Positions 36,108 to 43,610 of a stretch of DNA of 64,000 nt are shown one piece after another. Location of the stretch: assembly GCF_044466355.1 (NCBI RefSeq), contig NZ_JBITMQ010000010.1:301713-365712 (forward strand), written 5' to 3'. The position numbers were made by a program, and so were the translations under genes. The notes below the pieces were generated by a model. That model ran no database searches. It had not been told where the DNA came from and saw only the letters and a list, made by a program, of their open reading frames with translations. Position 1 is the first letter of the stretch. Each line of letters opens with the position of its first letter. This DNA is from Actinophytocola sp044466355. GTDB taxonomy: Bacteria; Actinomycetota; Actinomycetes; Mycobacteriales; Pseudonocardiaceae.

Positions 36108-36260
36108 TCACCAGTGGGTGTCCTCGGGCGGAACGCCGTCCGCGGTCGAGATCTGGTGGTCTCCCGGCGCGGCGACGGCCGCCGTGGTGGCGGCGCCGAG
36201 CCAGCCGAGTGCCGCGACGGCGACGACCAGGGACAGCGTGAACCTGCGGACGATGCTCAT
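36108..36260 (-). CDS. Small secreted peptide, SARP-array controlled
   Basis: 50 residues from the ATG at 36260, with a very strong ribosome site (AGGAGGAG). The first 30 or so residues are a signal peptide (MSIVRR start, hydrophobic core LVVAVAALGWLG, Ala-rich end). Cleavage after TTAAVAA would release a peptide of about 20 residues, mostly polar, ending PPEDTHW, with no Cys. Four heptamers at 11-bp period face this gene from 36324-36363, mirroring those in front of the biosynthetic operon. Possible roles are a signal, a precursor or an export-linked factor. I do not recognise it. Confidence 0.7.
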   Translation of the reverse strand: MSIVRRFTLSLVVAVAALGWLGAATTAAVAAPGDHQISTADGVPPEDTHW

Positions 36261-36323
36261 ACCGACTCCTCCTGCGCTGTCGGCGGCCTCTCCGCCGGTG
36301 CTCCACCAGCAGACCGCACGCCG

Positions 36324-36363
36324 CTTCTCGCTCACTTCCGATCGGCTTCCCGTCCGCTTCCCA
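36324..36363 (-). promoter_or_regulatory. SARP-type operator array facing the small peptide gene
   Basis: Read on the minus strand there are four heptamers, TGGGAAG, CGGGAAG, TCGGAAG and CGAGAAG, ending at 36357, 36346, 36335 and 36324, an exact 11-bp period with four-base spacers. The last copy is 63 bases from the ATG at 36260. This is the standard layout of a SARP binding region. Confidence 0.75.
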
Positions 36364-36378
36364 CCGGATGGCCGCCGG

Positions 36379-36418
36379 CGAGAAGTTCATGAGAAGCGGC
36401 TGAGAAGTGCACGAGAAG
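36379..36418 (+). promoter_or_regulatory. SARP-type operator array facing the biosynthetic operon
   Basis: Four heptamers, CGAGAAG, TGAGAAG, TGAGAAG and CGAGAAG, start at 36379, 36390, 36401 and 36412, an exact 11-bp period with spacers TTCA, CGGC and TGCA. The last copy is 66 bases from the ATG at 36485. It is near-consensus and the mirror image of the array at 36324. Confidence 0.82.
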
Positions 36419-36484
36419 CCGGTCCCGGCACCGTTGGTCCCGTCGACGACCACGTCGATGACGAAGCCGACCAGAGGACCGCCG

Positions 36485-37306
36485 ATGCACACCCTGCTGC
36501 GACTGCGCACCCACGAGGTGCCCCCGGCACTCGCCGGGATCGACGCGCCGCGCACCGTGGTCGACGAGCTCGTCTGGCGGGAGGTCGGCGGTGACACCAC
36601 CACGCGCCGGGTCGGGAGCTGGCGCCTCGACGCGGTACCCCGCACCGGGTTCGCGTTGCTGTGGGGTGAACGCGCGGGGCACGGGATGCTGCTGCCCGCG
36701 GCCGGGCTGCGCGCCGTCCGCGCCGCGGCGCTGACCGTGAGCGCCGCACGGGTGTTCCTGCACTCGCGGGTCGTCACGGTGTCCGTGCTCGGGTCCGGTC
36801 TCGCCGCACACGCCGTGCTCGCCGAACTGGCCGTGCACGTGCCGGGCACCAGCCACGTCGCGATCCACGCGACCGACGGGTGGGGCGTGCCCGACGACCT
36901 CGCCGACGACCTCGAGCTGGCCGGCGTGGGACTCGCGTGCCCCGTGTCGGCGCAGGACGCGGCGTTCGGCGCGAACCTCGTCGTCCTCACCGATCCGTGC
37001 GGGGGCGAGTGGCTGCCGCCGCGAGGGGCGCTGATCGTGAACGCGACCGGGCAGCCCCCGCCGGAACACGTGGTGTCGCTGGCCGACCAGGTGTTCACCG
37101 ACGACCGCACCGGCCCCGGCCGCGCCGGGCTCGGCCAGGTGCTCGCTGGCACGCATCCCGGCCGGTGCGCCCCCGACGACATCGTGCTGGTCGACCTGCC
37201 CGGGGTGAACGCGGGCGGTGTGTGGCTGGCCTACCGGTTGTACGAGTCCGCACAGCGCAAGGGCCTCGGGGTGCCCACCCGTGCCCCGAGAAGGAGGTTG
37301 CCATGA
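36485..37306 (+). CDS. Ornithine cyclodeaminase/mu-crystallin-like protein
   Basis: 273 residues from the ATG at 36485 with GAGG upstream. A Rossmann NAD(P) motif, VTVSVLGSGLAAHAVLAEL, sits near residues 98-116, and the end (VDLPGVNAGGVWLAYRLYESAQRKGLG) fits the OCD/mu-crystallin family. Members convert ornithine to proline, or act as imine reductases or as amino-acid dehydrogenases such as SbnB. It is shorter than typical OCD (about 310-350), the N-terminal substrate part being reduced. First gene of the ten-gene operon, coupled to the adenylation gene (ATGA overlap). It may supply the amino acid to be activated. Confidence 0.75.
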   Translation: MHTLLRLRTHEVPPALAGIDAPRTVVDELVWREVGGDTTTRRVGSWRLDAVPRTGFALLWGERAGHGMLLPAAGLRAVRAAALTVSAARVFLHSRVVTVSVLGSGLAAHAVLAELAVHVPGTSHVAIHATDGWGVPDDLADDLELAGVGLACPVSAQDAAFGANLVVLTDPCGGEWLPPRGALIVNATGQPPPEHVVSLADQVFTDDRTGPGRAGLGQVLAGTHPGRCAPDDIVLVDLPGVNAGGVWLAYRLYESAQRKGLGVPTRAPRRRLP

Positions 37307-38736
37307 CCGACACCATCGCCACCGCCGTCGCACTGCACGCACACGAGCGGCCGGACGCCCCTGCGCTCGTGTGGTGCGACACCGTGGTGACCTACGGCGA
37401 GCTGGCCGACGGGGTGCGGGCGGCCGCGGCCGGGGTCGCGGGCCTCCCGCCGGGACCGGTGGGGGTACGGGCGGAGAAGTCGGCCGACTCGGTCACGTTC
37501 GTGCTGGGGTGCCTCGCCGCGGGCCGGACCGCCGTCCTGCCCTCCCCCGCCCTGCCGGAGGACACGCTCACCGCGTTGTTCGAGCGGGCCGGCTGCGGCG
37601 CGGTCGTCACCGCCGCCGACATCGCCGTGCTCGGCTCCCGCGCCGCGACACCCGTCGCCGGGCAGGCACACGACGTCTCGTTCATGCTGACCACCTCCGG
37701 GTCCACCGGGATGCCGAAGCTGGTGCCGCTCAACGCGGACGCGGTCGAGCGCTTCACGCACTGGGTGCACGACCGGTTCGACGTCGGTCCCGGCCGCCGC
37801 GTGCTGAACTACGCGCCGCTGAACTTCGACCTGTGCCTGTTCGAGATCTGGGCGACGCTGCGGCACGGCGGGTGCGTGGTGCTGGTCGACGCGGCCACCG
37901 CCGCCGACGGCGCCCGGCTCGCCGATCTGCTCGGCACGACGACCCCGCACGTCGTGCAGGCGGTGCCGCTGTTCTACCAGCTGGTCGCCGGCGCGGCGGA
38001 GCACCCGCTGCCCTCGGTCGAGCACGCGATCGTCACCGGCGACGCGATGCGGCCCGCCCAGCTGCACGCACTGCGGACCGTCTTCCCCGCCACCCGGTTC
38101 CACAACATCTACGGCTGCACCGAGACCAACGACAGCTTCCACCACGAGCTGCTCCCCGGCGACGAGGACCGCGCCGCGCTGCCGCTCGGCGAGCCGCTGC
38201 CCGGTGTGCTGGCCGACCTGGTGCACGACGGCGCGGTGCTCACCGGGCCCGGCACCGGCGAGCTCGTGGTGCGCACCCCGTTCCAGTCACCCGGCTACCA
38301 CGGCACCGAACCGGGAGGGTTCGGCGACCACCCCGTGCACGCGGACGGCGAACGCTGGTTCCGCACCGGCGACCTCGTGCGCCGCGACGAGCACGGCGCG
38401 ATGTTCCTGGAGGGGCGAGCCGACTTCCGCGTGAAGATACGCGGACAGCAGGTGTACCTGCAGCACGTCGAGGCCGTGCTGCTGGCGAGTGAGGACGTGG
38501 TGGAGGCCGCCGCGCTCGCCGTTCCCGACGACCACGTCGGCAAACGCCTGCACGTCGTGGTGCGCCGCAAGGAGGACAGCAGGCTCAACAGCCTCGTGCT
38601 GCGCAAGTACCTGGCCGAACGGCTGCCGCCCTCGGCCATCCCGTCGACAGTCCACATCGGAGCGGAACCGCTGCCGAGAACCCCGACCGGAAAAGTGGAC
38701 CGGCAGCACCTCGTCGCGCTGTCGGAGAAGAGGTGA
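37303..38736 (+). CDS. Stand-alone amino-acid adenylation enzyme (AMP-binding)
   Basis: 477 residues from the ATG at 37303 with AAGGAGG. Core motifs in order: A3 LTTSGSTGMPK (129-139), A4 NFDLCLFEIW near 182, A5 NIYGCTETNDS near 270, A7 GDLVRR near 355 and A10 PTGKVDR with K464. The Asp in FDLCLFE is the residue that binds the alpha-amino group in amino-acid A domains, so an amino acid rather than a fatty or aryl acid is expected. It would load the carrier protein encoded next. Substrate not predictable with confidence; proline or a diamino acid would suit the neighbours. Confidence 0.9.
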   Translation: MTDTIATAVALHAHERPDAPALVWCDTVVTYGELADGVRAAAAGVAGLPPGPVGVRAEKSADSVTFVLGCLAAGRTAVLPSPALPEDTLTALFERAGCGAVVTAADIAVLGSRAATPVAGQAHDVSFMLTTSGSTGMPKLVPLNADAVERFTHWVHDRFDVGPGRRVLNYAPLNFDLCLFEIWATLRHGGCVVLVDAATAADGARLADLLGTTTPHVVQAVPLFYQLVAGAAEHPLPSVEHAIVTGDAMRPAQLHALRTVFPATRFHNIYGCTETNDSFHHELLPGDEDRAALPLGEPLPGVLADLVHDGAVLTGPGTGELVVRTPFQSPGYHGTEPGGFGDHPVHADGERWFRTGDLVRRDEHGAMFLEGRADFRVKIRGQQVYLQHVEAVLLASEDVVEAAALAVPDDHVGKRLHVVVRRKEDSRLNSLVLRKYLAERLPPSAIPSTVHIGAEPLPRTPTGKVDRQHLVALSEKR

Positions 38737-38987
38737 GCACCATGCAGAGCACGCACGTCATCACGTCCTGGATCGTCCGCGAGTTCCTGCCGGACGTCCA
38801 CGAGTCCGAACTGGAGCCCGACTACGACCTGCTCGCCAACGGGGTCATCGACAGCCTCGCGCTCCTGCGGGTCGTGGACTGGATCACCACCGAGTTCGAC
38901 CTGCCGGTGGACCAGCTCGACCTGTCGCCGGACAACTTCCGCACCGTCCACAACATCAACGCGCTCGTCAGCGCGGCCAAGTCCTGA
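38733..38987 (+). CDS. Acyl/peptidyl carrier protein
   Basis: 84 residues. The phosphopantetheine Ser is S41 in NGVIDSLALLRVV. The start is the GTG at 38733, overlapping the previous stop as GTGA; an ATG at 38742 is also possible and has a ribosome site. Size and acidic helices are typical of a free-standing carrier. With the adenylation enzyme before it and the flavin dehydrogenase after it, the trio resembles the aminoacyl-carrier cassettes that oxidise a tethered amino acid (as for pyrrole-2-carboxyl units). Confidence 0.92.
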   Translation: MSTMQSTHVITSWIVREFLPDVHESELEPDYDLLANGVIDSLALLRVVDWITTEFDLPVDQLDLSPDNFRTVHNINALVSAAKS

Positions 38988-39024
38988 AACCCCCGCACGT
39001 CAACGGAAGAATAGGAGCATCGCC

Positions 39025-39399
39025 ATGATCGTCCGGAGCCTGTCCGAAGTGAAGCCCGTCGACTGGGGCAACGGCGTGTCCCGCCGGTTCCTGGTCGCGT
39101 CCGACGGCATGGGGTACACCCTCACGGACACCATCGTCAACGCGGGCACCAAGTCCCGGCTGGAGTACCGGAACCACCTGGAGGCCTGCTACTGCATCGA
39201 GGGGGAGGGCGAGGTCGTCGACATGGCCGGCAACTCGTACCCGATCACCCCCGGCACCATGTACGCGCTCGACCAGCACGACGCGCACTTCCTGATCGCG
39301 GCCCCGCACACCGACCTGCGGCTGGTGTGCATGTTCACCCCGGCCCTGCGCGGCGACGAGGTCCACTCCCTGGACGAGGCACGCTCGTCGGCCTACTGA
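39025..39399 (+). CDS. Ectoine-synthase (EctC) homologue, orphan
   Basis: 124 residues, a small cupin. From memory, EctC binds iron through Glu57, Tyr85 and His93 and substrate through Thr40, Tyr52, Cys105, Phe107 and Glu115. These map to E53, Y80, H88 and T36, Y48, C102, F104, E112 here, so the catalytic site looks intact, whereas the Trp21/Ser23 region is changed by a shifted loop (W14 in DWGNGVS). EctC closes a ring by water loss on an N-acetyl-diaminobutyrate. No ectA, ectB or ectD is nearby, so a different diamino or amido acid is probably cyclised. AGGAG precedes the ATG. Confidence 0.88.
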   Translation: MIVRSLSEVKPVDWGNGVSRRFLVASDGMGYTLTDTIVNAGTKSRLEYRNHLEACYCIEGEGEVVDMAGNSYPITPGTMYALDQHDAHFLIAAPHTDLRLVCMFTPALRGDEVHSLDEARSSAY

Positions 39400-39429
39400 C
39401 GCCGGCCCGAGACGAAGGCGAGGTGGGCC

Positions 39430-40578
39430 ATGTTCAGCCCGACCGAGGAGCAACAGGCGTTACGCGACGGAATCGGACCGTTCTGCGAGACGATCAACGA
39501 AGGGCACATCGAGCGCGACGGAAGGGCCGAGTTCGACCACGACGCGTGGAAACTGCTGCGGAGCTCGGGCATCCTCGGCCTGCCGTTCGGCGAACAGTGG
39601 GGCGGGCTCGGGCAGGACCTGGTCACCACCATGTTCGTGCTGGAGGGGTTCGGTCACGACTGCCGTGACGGTGGCCTGATCTTCTCCACGACCACGCACG
39701 TGGTCTCGACCGGGGTGCCGCTGTCCCGTTTCGGGTCGGCGGCGCTCAAGGACCGCTATCTGCCCGCCATCTGCGACGGCTCGCTGATCGGGTCACACGC
39801 GATCAGCGAGCCGGGCAGCGGATCGGACGCGCTCGCCATGCGCACCACCGCGGGCAAGGTCGACGGCGGCTGGATCCTGTCCGGCAGCAAGACGTTCATC
39901 AGCAACGCGCCCGTCGCCGACCTGATGGTCGTCTACGCCCGCAGCGACGCGAACGCCGGGCCGCTCGGCATCACGGCCTTCCTGGTCGACACGTCGACGC
40001 CGGGGTTCTCGGTCGGGCGGCCGATCCCGAAGATGGGCCTGAAGACCTCCCCCATGGCCGAGGTCTTCCTGGACGACTGTTTCGTGCCGGACGACCACGT
40101 GATCGGTTCCCGCGGCATGGGTTTCCTGGTACTCGACCACGTGATGAAGTGGGAGATCCTCTGCTCGTTCATCGTGAACGTGGGCGAGATGGCACACCGC
40201 GTCGAGCGGTGCGTGGACTACGCCAAGCAACGGCACCAGTTCGGCAGGCCGATCGGCGCGAACCAGTCGGTGGCCAACCGGATCGTCGACATGCTGGTGG
40301 CGACCGAGACCGCGCGCAAGTGGCTCTACGACACCGCCGACAAGCTCCAGCGCGGCGAGACCATCACGACCGACCTCGCGATCAGCAAGCTGGTCGCCAG
40401 CGAAGCCAACCTGTCCACCGCACTGGCGGCGGTCAACGTGTTCGGCGGCAACGGTTACATGGCCGAGTACGGCCTGGAGAAGGACGTGCGCAACGCGGTC
40501 GGCGGCACCATCTACTCGGGCACGTCCGACATCCAGCGCAGCCGCATCGCCGCCATGCTCACCCTGCCAACGAGCTGA
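39430..40578 (+). CDS. Acyl-CoA-dehydrogenase-type flavoenzyme (carrier-bound substrate likely)
   Basis: 382 residues with all three ACAD domains (helical 1-115; beta, with HAISEPGSGSDAL, 115-225; helical 225-382). In the common enzymes the catalytic Glu lies in IYEGTS; here that site reads IYSGTS (S363). A Glu is present at the alternative position used by isovaleryl-CoA dehydrogenase, E242 in MKWEILCSF. Desaturation of a carrier-tethered acyl or aminoacyl group is the likely reaction. Neighbours are the carrier protein two genes upstream and the transglutaminase-like gene 28 bases downstream. Confidence 0.9.
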   Translation: MFSPTEEQQALRDGIGPFCETINEGHIERDGRAEFDHDAWKLLRSSGILGLPFGEQWGGLGQDLVTTMFVLEGFGHDCRDGGLIFSTTTHVVSTGVPLSRFGSAALKDRYLPAICDGSLIGSHAISEPGSGSDALAMRTTAGKVDGGWILSGSKTFISNAPVADLMVVYARSDANAGPLGITAFLVDTSTPGFSVGRPIPKMGLKTSPMAEVFLDDCFVPDDHVIGSRGMGFLVLDHVMKWEILCSFIVNVGEMAHRVERCVDYAKQRHQFGRPIGANQSVANRIVDMLVATETARKWLYDTADKLQRGETITTDLAISKLVASEANLSTALAAVNVFGGNGYMAEYGLEKDVRNAVGGTIYSGTSDIQRSRIAAMLTLPTS

Positions 40579-40606
40579 TCCCGAGCCGATCCGAGAGGAC
40601 CCGATC

Positions 40607-41311
40607 GTGTCCGAAGACCTGCGACACCTGTGTGCGCCGACCGAGTTCATGGACTACGAGAACCCCGTGGTCAGGGACTTCGTCGCGAAGACCCTCGACG
40701 ACACCGACCGCGATCCCGTCGCGAAGGCGGTGAAACTCTACTACGCCGTGCGCGACGGCCTGCGCTACGAGGTGTACGGCAACGACCTGTCCAACGCCGG
40801 GATGAAGGCGAGCGCCATCATCGAGCGCGGCTTCGGCTTCTGCATCCAGAAGTCGCTGACCTACGCCGCCTGCCTGCGGTCGGTGGGCGTCCCCAGCCGC
40901 GTCGTGTACGGCGACGTCCGCAACCACCTCGCGTCGCCGCGGTTGCGGGAGCTCGTCGGCGGCGACCTGTTCCGCTTCCACAGCCTCACCCAGGTGTACC
41001 TGAACGGCCGGTGGCTCAAGGCGACGCCGGTGTTCAACAAGACGCTGTGCATGCTGTACCGGATCACGCCGCAGGACTTCGACGGCACCGCCGACGCCGT
41101 CTACCACCCGTTCGACGAACAAGGGCGGCAGCACATGGAGTTCCTGCGCTGGCACGGCGAGTTCGACGACTTCCCGTACGACCTCGTGATCGGCGCGTTC
41201 CGGACCCATCACCCGAAGCTGGTCGCGGCGAACCTGGTGACCGCGAGCGGTTCCCTCGAGGACGAGGCCGCCGACCAGCGCGCTCTGCTCGCAACCGGAG
41301 GTGTCAAGTGA
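40607..41311 (+). CDS. Transglutaminase-like superfamily protein
   Basis: 234 residues from the GTG at 40607 with GAGAGG upstream. Cys79 (GFGFCIQKSLTYAACLRSVGVPSRVV) and His125 (FHSLTQVYLNGRW) sit in the expected core. The third residue, normally Asp in W-x2-IDPT, is missing: the segment reads WLKATPVFNK. Relatives such as AdmF form amide bonds between carrier-bound acyl groups in antibiotic pathways, so this protein may join or release the tethered unit. The changed third residue makes hydrolysis less likely. GTGA overlap with the next gene. Confidence 0.82.
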   Translation: MSEDLRHLCAPTEFMDYENPVVRDFVAKTLDDTDRDPVAKAVKLYYAVRDGLRYEVYGNDLSNAGMKASAIIERGFGFCIQKSLTYAACLRSVGVPSRVVYGDVRNHLASPRLRELVGGDLFRFHSLTQVYLNGRWLKATPVFNKTLCMLYRITPQDFDGTADAVYHPFDEQGRQHMEFLRWHGEFDDFPYDLVIGAFRTHHPKLVAANLVTASGSLEDEAADQRALLATGGVK

Positions 41312-42678
41312 CCGAACAGATCCGCTACCTGCTGCCCCCGTCGGAGCTGCCGCGCACCTGGTACAACATCGCCGCCGACCTGCCGCCGATGGCACCCGCG
41401 CTCAACGCGAGGACGGGCAAGCCCATCACGCCAGAGGACATGATGCGGACCACCGCACCCGGTCTGGTGGAGCAGGAGTTCAGCCGCGAGCGCGAGATCG
41501 AGATCCCGGAGGAGGTGCGCCAGTTCTACGCGCAGTGGCGGCCGACACCGATGTTCCGCGCCCGCAGGCTGGAACAGGAGCTGGGCACCCCCGCCCACAT
41601 CTACTACAAGTACGAGGGTGACGCGCCGACCGGCAGCTTCAAGCCGAACAGCGCGGTGCCGCAGGTGTACTACAACAAGCTGGCCGGCCGCAGCATGGTG
41701 GTCGCCGACACCGGCGCCGGGCAGTGGGGCGCGGCGATCGCGTTCGCCGCGTCGCTGTTCGGCATGAAGGCGAAGGTGTTCCAGGTCCGGGTGTCGGCGG
41801 AGCAGAAGCCGCACCGCAAGACCATGATGGAGACCTTCGGCGCCGAGTGCACCCCCAGCCCCAGCACGGAGACCGCGCCGGGCCGGGCCACGCTCGCCGA
41901 GTTCCCCGACCACCCGGGCAGCCTCGCGGTCGCGAAGTCGGAGGCGCTGCAGGTGGTGTTCGACTCCACCGACGCCGGCTACACCCGCGGCAGCGCCGCC
42001 AACCACGTCTGCCTGCACCAGACGGTGATCGGGCAGGAGGCGAAGCGGCAGCTGGAACTGCTCGACGACTACCCGGACGTGGTGATCGGGTGCGCGGGCG
42101 GGGGCAGCAACCTCGCCGGGCTCGCGTTCCCGTTCCTCGGCGAGAAGCTGGGCGGCGGCCGGGACGTGCGGCTGATCGCGGTCGAGCCCGCGGCCTGCCC
42201 GACGCTGACCCGCGGCCGGATCGCCTACGACCACTCCGACTCGGGCGGGATGACGCCGCTGCAGCGGATGCACACCCTGGGCAACGGGTTCGTGCCGCCG
42301 CCCGTGCACGCGGGCGGGCTCCGCGCGCACAGCATCGCGCCGCTGATCAGCTGGGTCACCGAGCTGGGGTACATGGAGGCGATCGCCGAGTCGCAGAAGC
42401 GCGCGTTCGAGGCAGGCGTGTTCTTCCTGCGGACCGAGGGCGTGCTCGCCGCGCCGGAGGCCACGCACGCGATCCGGACCGCCATCGACGAGGCGGTGCG
42501 CTGCCGCGAGACCGGCGAGCAGAAGACCATCCTGTTCGGGCTCACCGGGCACGGCAACTTCGACCTGTCCGCCTACCAGCGGTTCGCCGCGGGCACGTTG
42601 CCCGACGACTCGGTCAGCGAAGAGGCGCTCGCCGTCGGCCTGGCCAGCATCCCCACCGTTCCCGGAGAGCAGTCATGA
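41308..42678 (+). CDS. TrpB2-like PLP-dependent enzyme
   Basis: 456 residues, fold type II. PLP Lys is K112 (TGSFKPNSA) and the phosphate loop is GCAGGGSN (261-268). The N-terminal extension and GQWGAAIAFAASLFGMKAKVF segment are of TrpB2 type, not TrpB1. The catalytic Glu of TrpB (AETGAGQ) is Asp here (D134 in ADTGAGQ). TrpB2 enzymes perform beta-replacement or dehydration on Ser, phosphoserine or Thr. Here it could make a beta-substituted or diamino acid, by analogy with SbnA and SbnB working together. No trpA is adjacent. Confidence 0.88.
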   Translation: MTEQIRYLLPPSELPRTWYNIAADLPPMAPALNARTGKPITPEDMMRTTAPGLVEQEFSREREIEIPEEVRQFYAQWRPTPMFRARRLEQELGTPAHIYYKYEGDAPTGSFKPNSAVPQVYYNKLAGRSMVVADTGAGQWGAAIAFAASLFGMKAKVFQVRVSAEQKPHRKTMMETFGAECTPSPSTETAPGRATLAEFPDHPGSLAVAKSEALQVVFDSTDAGYTRGSAANHVCLHQTVIGQEAKRQLELLDDYPDVVIGCAGGGSNLAGLAFPFLGEKLGGGRDVRLIAVEPAACPTLTRGRIAYDHSDSGGMTPLQRMHTLGNGFVPPPVHAGGLRAHSIAPLISWVTELGYMEAIAESQKRAFEAGVFFLRTEGVLAAPEATHAIRTAIDEAVRCRETGEQKTILFGLTGHGNFDLSAYQRFAAGTLPDDSVSEEALAVGLASIPTVPGEQS

Positions 42679-43610
42679 CCTCGATGTCCCGCACCAACCT
42701 GGTGCAGTTCCTGTTGCTGGGCACCATCTGGGGCACCAGTTACACGTTCATCAAGGCCGCGCTGGAGGGGTTGTCCCCGACGCAGCTGGTGCTGGCCCGG
42801 CTCGGGCTCGGTCTGGTGTTCCTGATCGCGATCCTGATGCTGTGGTCGATCGGCCTGCCGAAGATGGGCAGGGTGTGGGGTCACCTCGCGGTGGCGTCCG
42901 CGCTGGGCATGGTGATCCCGTTCCTGTTGCTGGGGTACGGCGAGCAACGCACGAGTGCCGCCATGGCGGGCATGCTGATCGCGGTGCTGCCGCTCGCGAC
43001 ACTGGCCGCGGTGACGTTGTTCCTGCCGACCGAGAAGGTGAGCAGGCGCAAGCTGTACGGGTTCCTGATCGGGTTCGCCGGGGTGGCGTTGATCGTGGCG
43101 CCGTGGCAGGGCGATCCCGGTGAGCTGACCGGTCAGCTGGCGGTGATCGGTGCCGCGTGCAGCTACGCGGCGCAGACCGTCTACATCCGCAAGTTCCTGG
43201 TGCCGCACGGCCTGTCGCCGGTCGCGCAGGCCGCCGGGCAGGTGATCATGGCGCTGGTGCTGCAGACGGTCACGCTGCCCGCGTTCGGCTGGTCGACGCC
43301 GTCGTTCTCCTGGCCGGTGGTCGTGAGCGTGCTGCTGCTCGGCGTGTTCGGCACGGGCGCGGCGTACGTGCTGTACTTCCGGCTCATCACCGACCTCGGC
43401 GCGGCGACCGCGTCGTCGGTGAACTACCTGGTGCCGGTGGTCGGCGCGGTCGCGAGCACCACGCTGCTCGGCGACAGCATCACGTGGAACATGCTCACCG
43501 GCGTGCTCACGGTGATGGCCGGGCTGGCGATCGCGGAAGGCCGCCTGTCCCGCCCGAAGCCCGCGCCCGCCCCGGCGCCGGTCGAGAAGGCGGCGTGTGC
43601 CGATGGCTGA
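42675..43610 (+). CDS. EamA/DMT-family transporter
   Basis: 311 residues, ten membrane segments in two EamA repeats (about 8-140 and 152-290). GTIWGTSYTFIKAALEGLSPTQLVLARLG is the repeat-1 signature; GTGAAYVLYFRLITDLGAATASSVNYLVPVVGAV is the repeat-2 signature. The family exports small amino acids and metabolites, so this is the likely product exporter or self-protection pump. ATGA overlap with the TrpB2-like gene. Confidence 0.92.
   Translation: MTSMSRTNLVQFLLLGTIWGTSYTFIKAALEGLSPTQLVLARLGLGLVFLIAILMLWSIGLPKMGRVWGHLAVASALGMVIPFLLLGYGEQRTSAAMAGMLIAVLPLATLAAVTLFLPTEKVSRRKLYGFLIGFAGVALIVAPWQGDPGELTGQLAVIGAACSYAAQTVYIRKFLVPHGLSPVAQAAGQVIMALVLQTVTLPAFGWSTPSFSWPVVVSVLLLGVFGTGAAYVLYFRLITDLGAATASSVNYLVPVVGAVASTTLLGDSITWNMLTGVLTVMAGLAIAEGRLSRPKPAPAPAPVEKAACADG

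Noticed and set aside
39025..39399. An ectoine biosynthesis operon
   Set aside because: Only an EctC homologue is present; no EctA, EctB or EctD-like gene lies nearby and the neighbours are carrier-protein chemistry.
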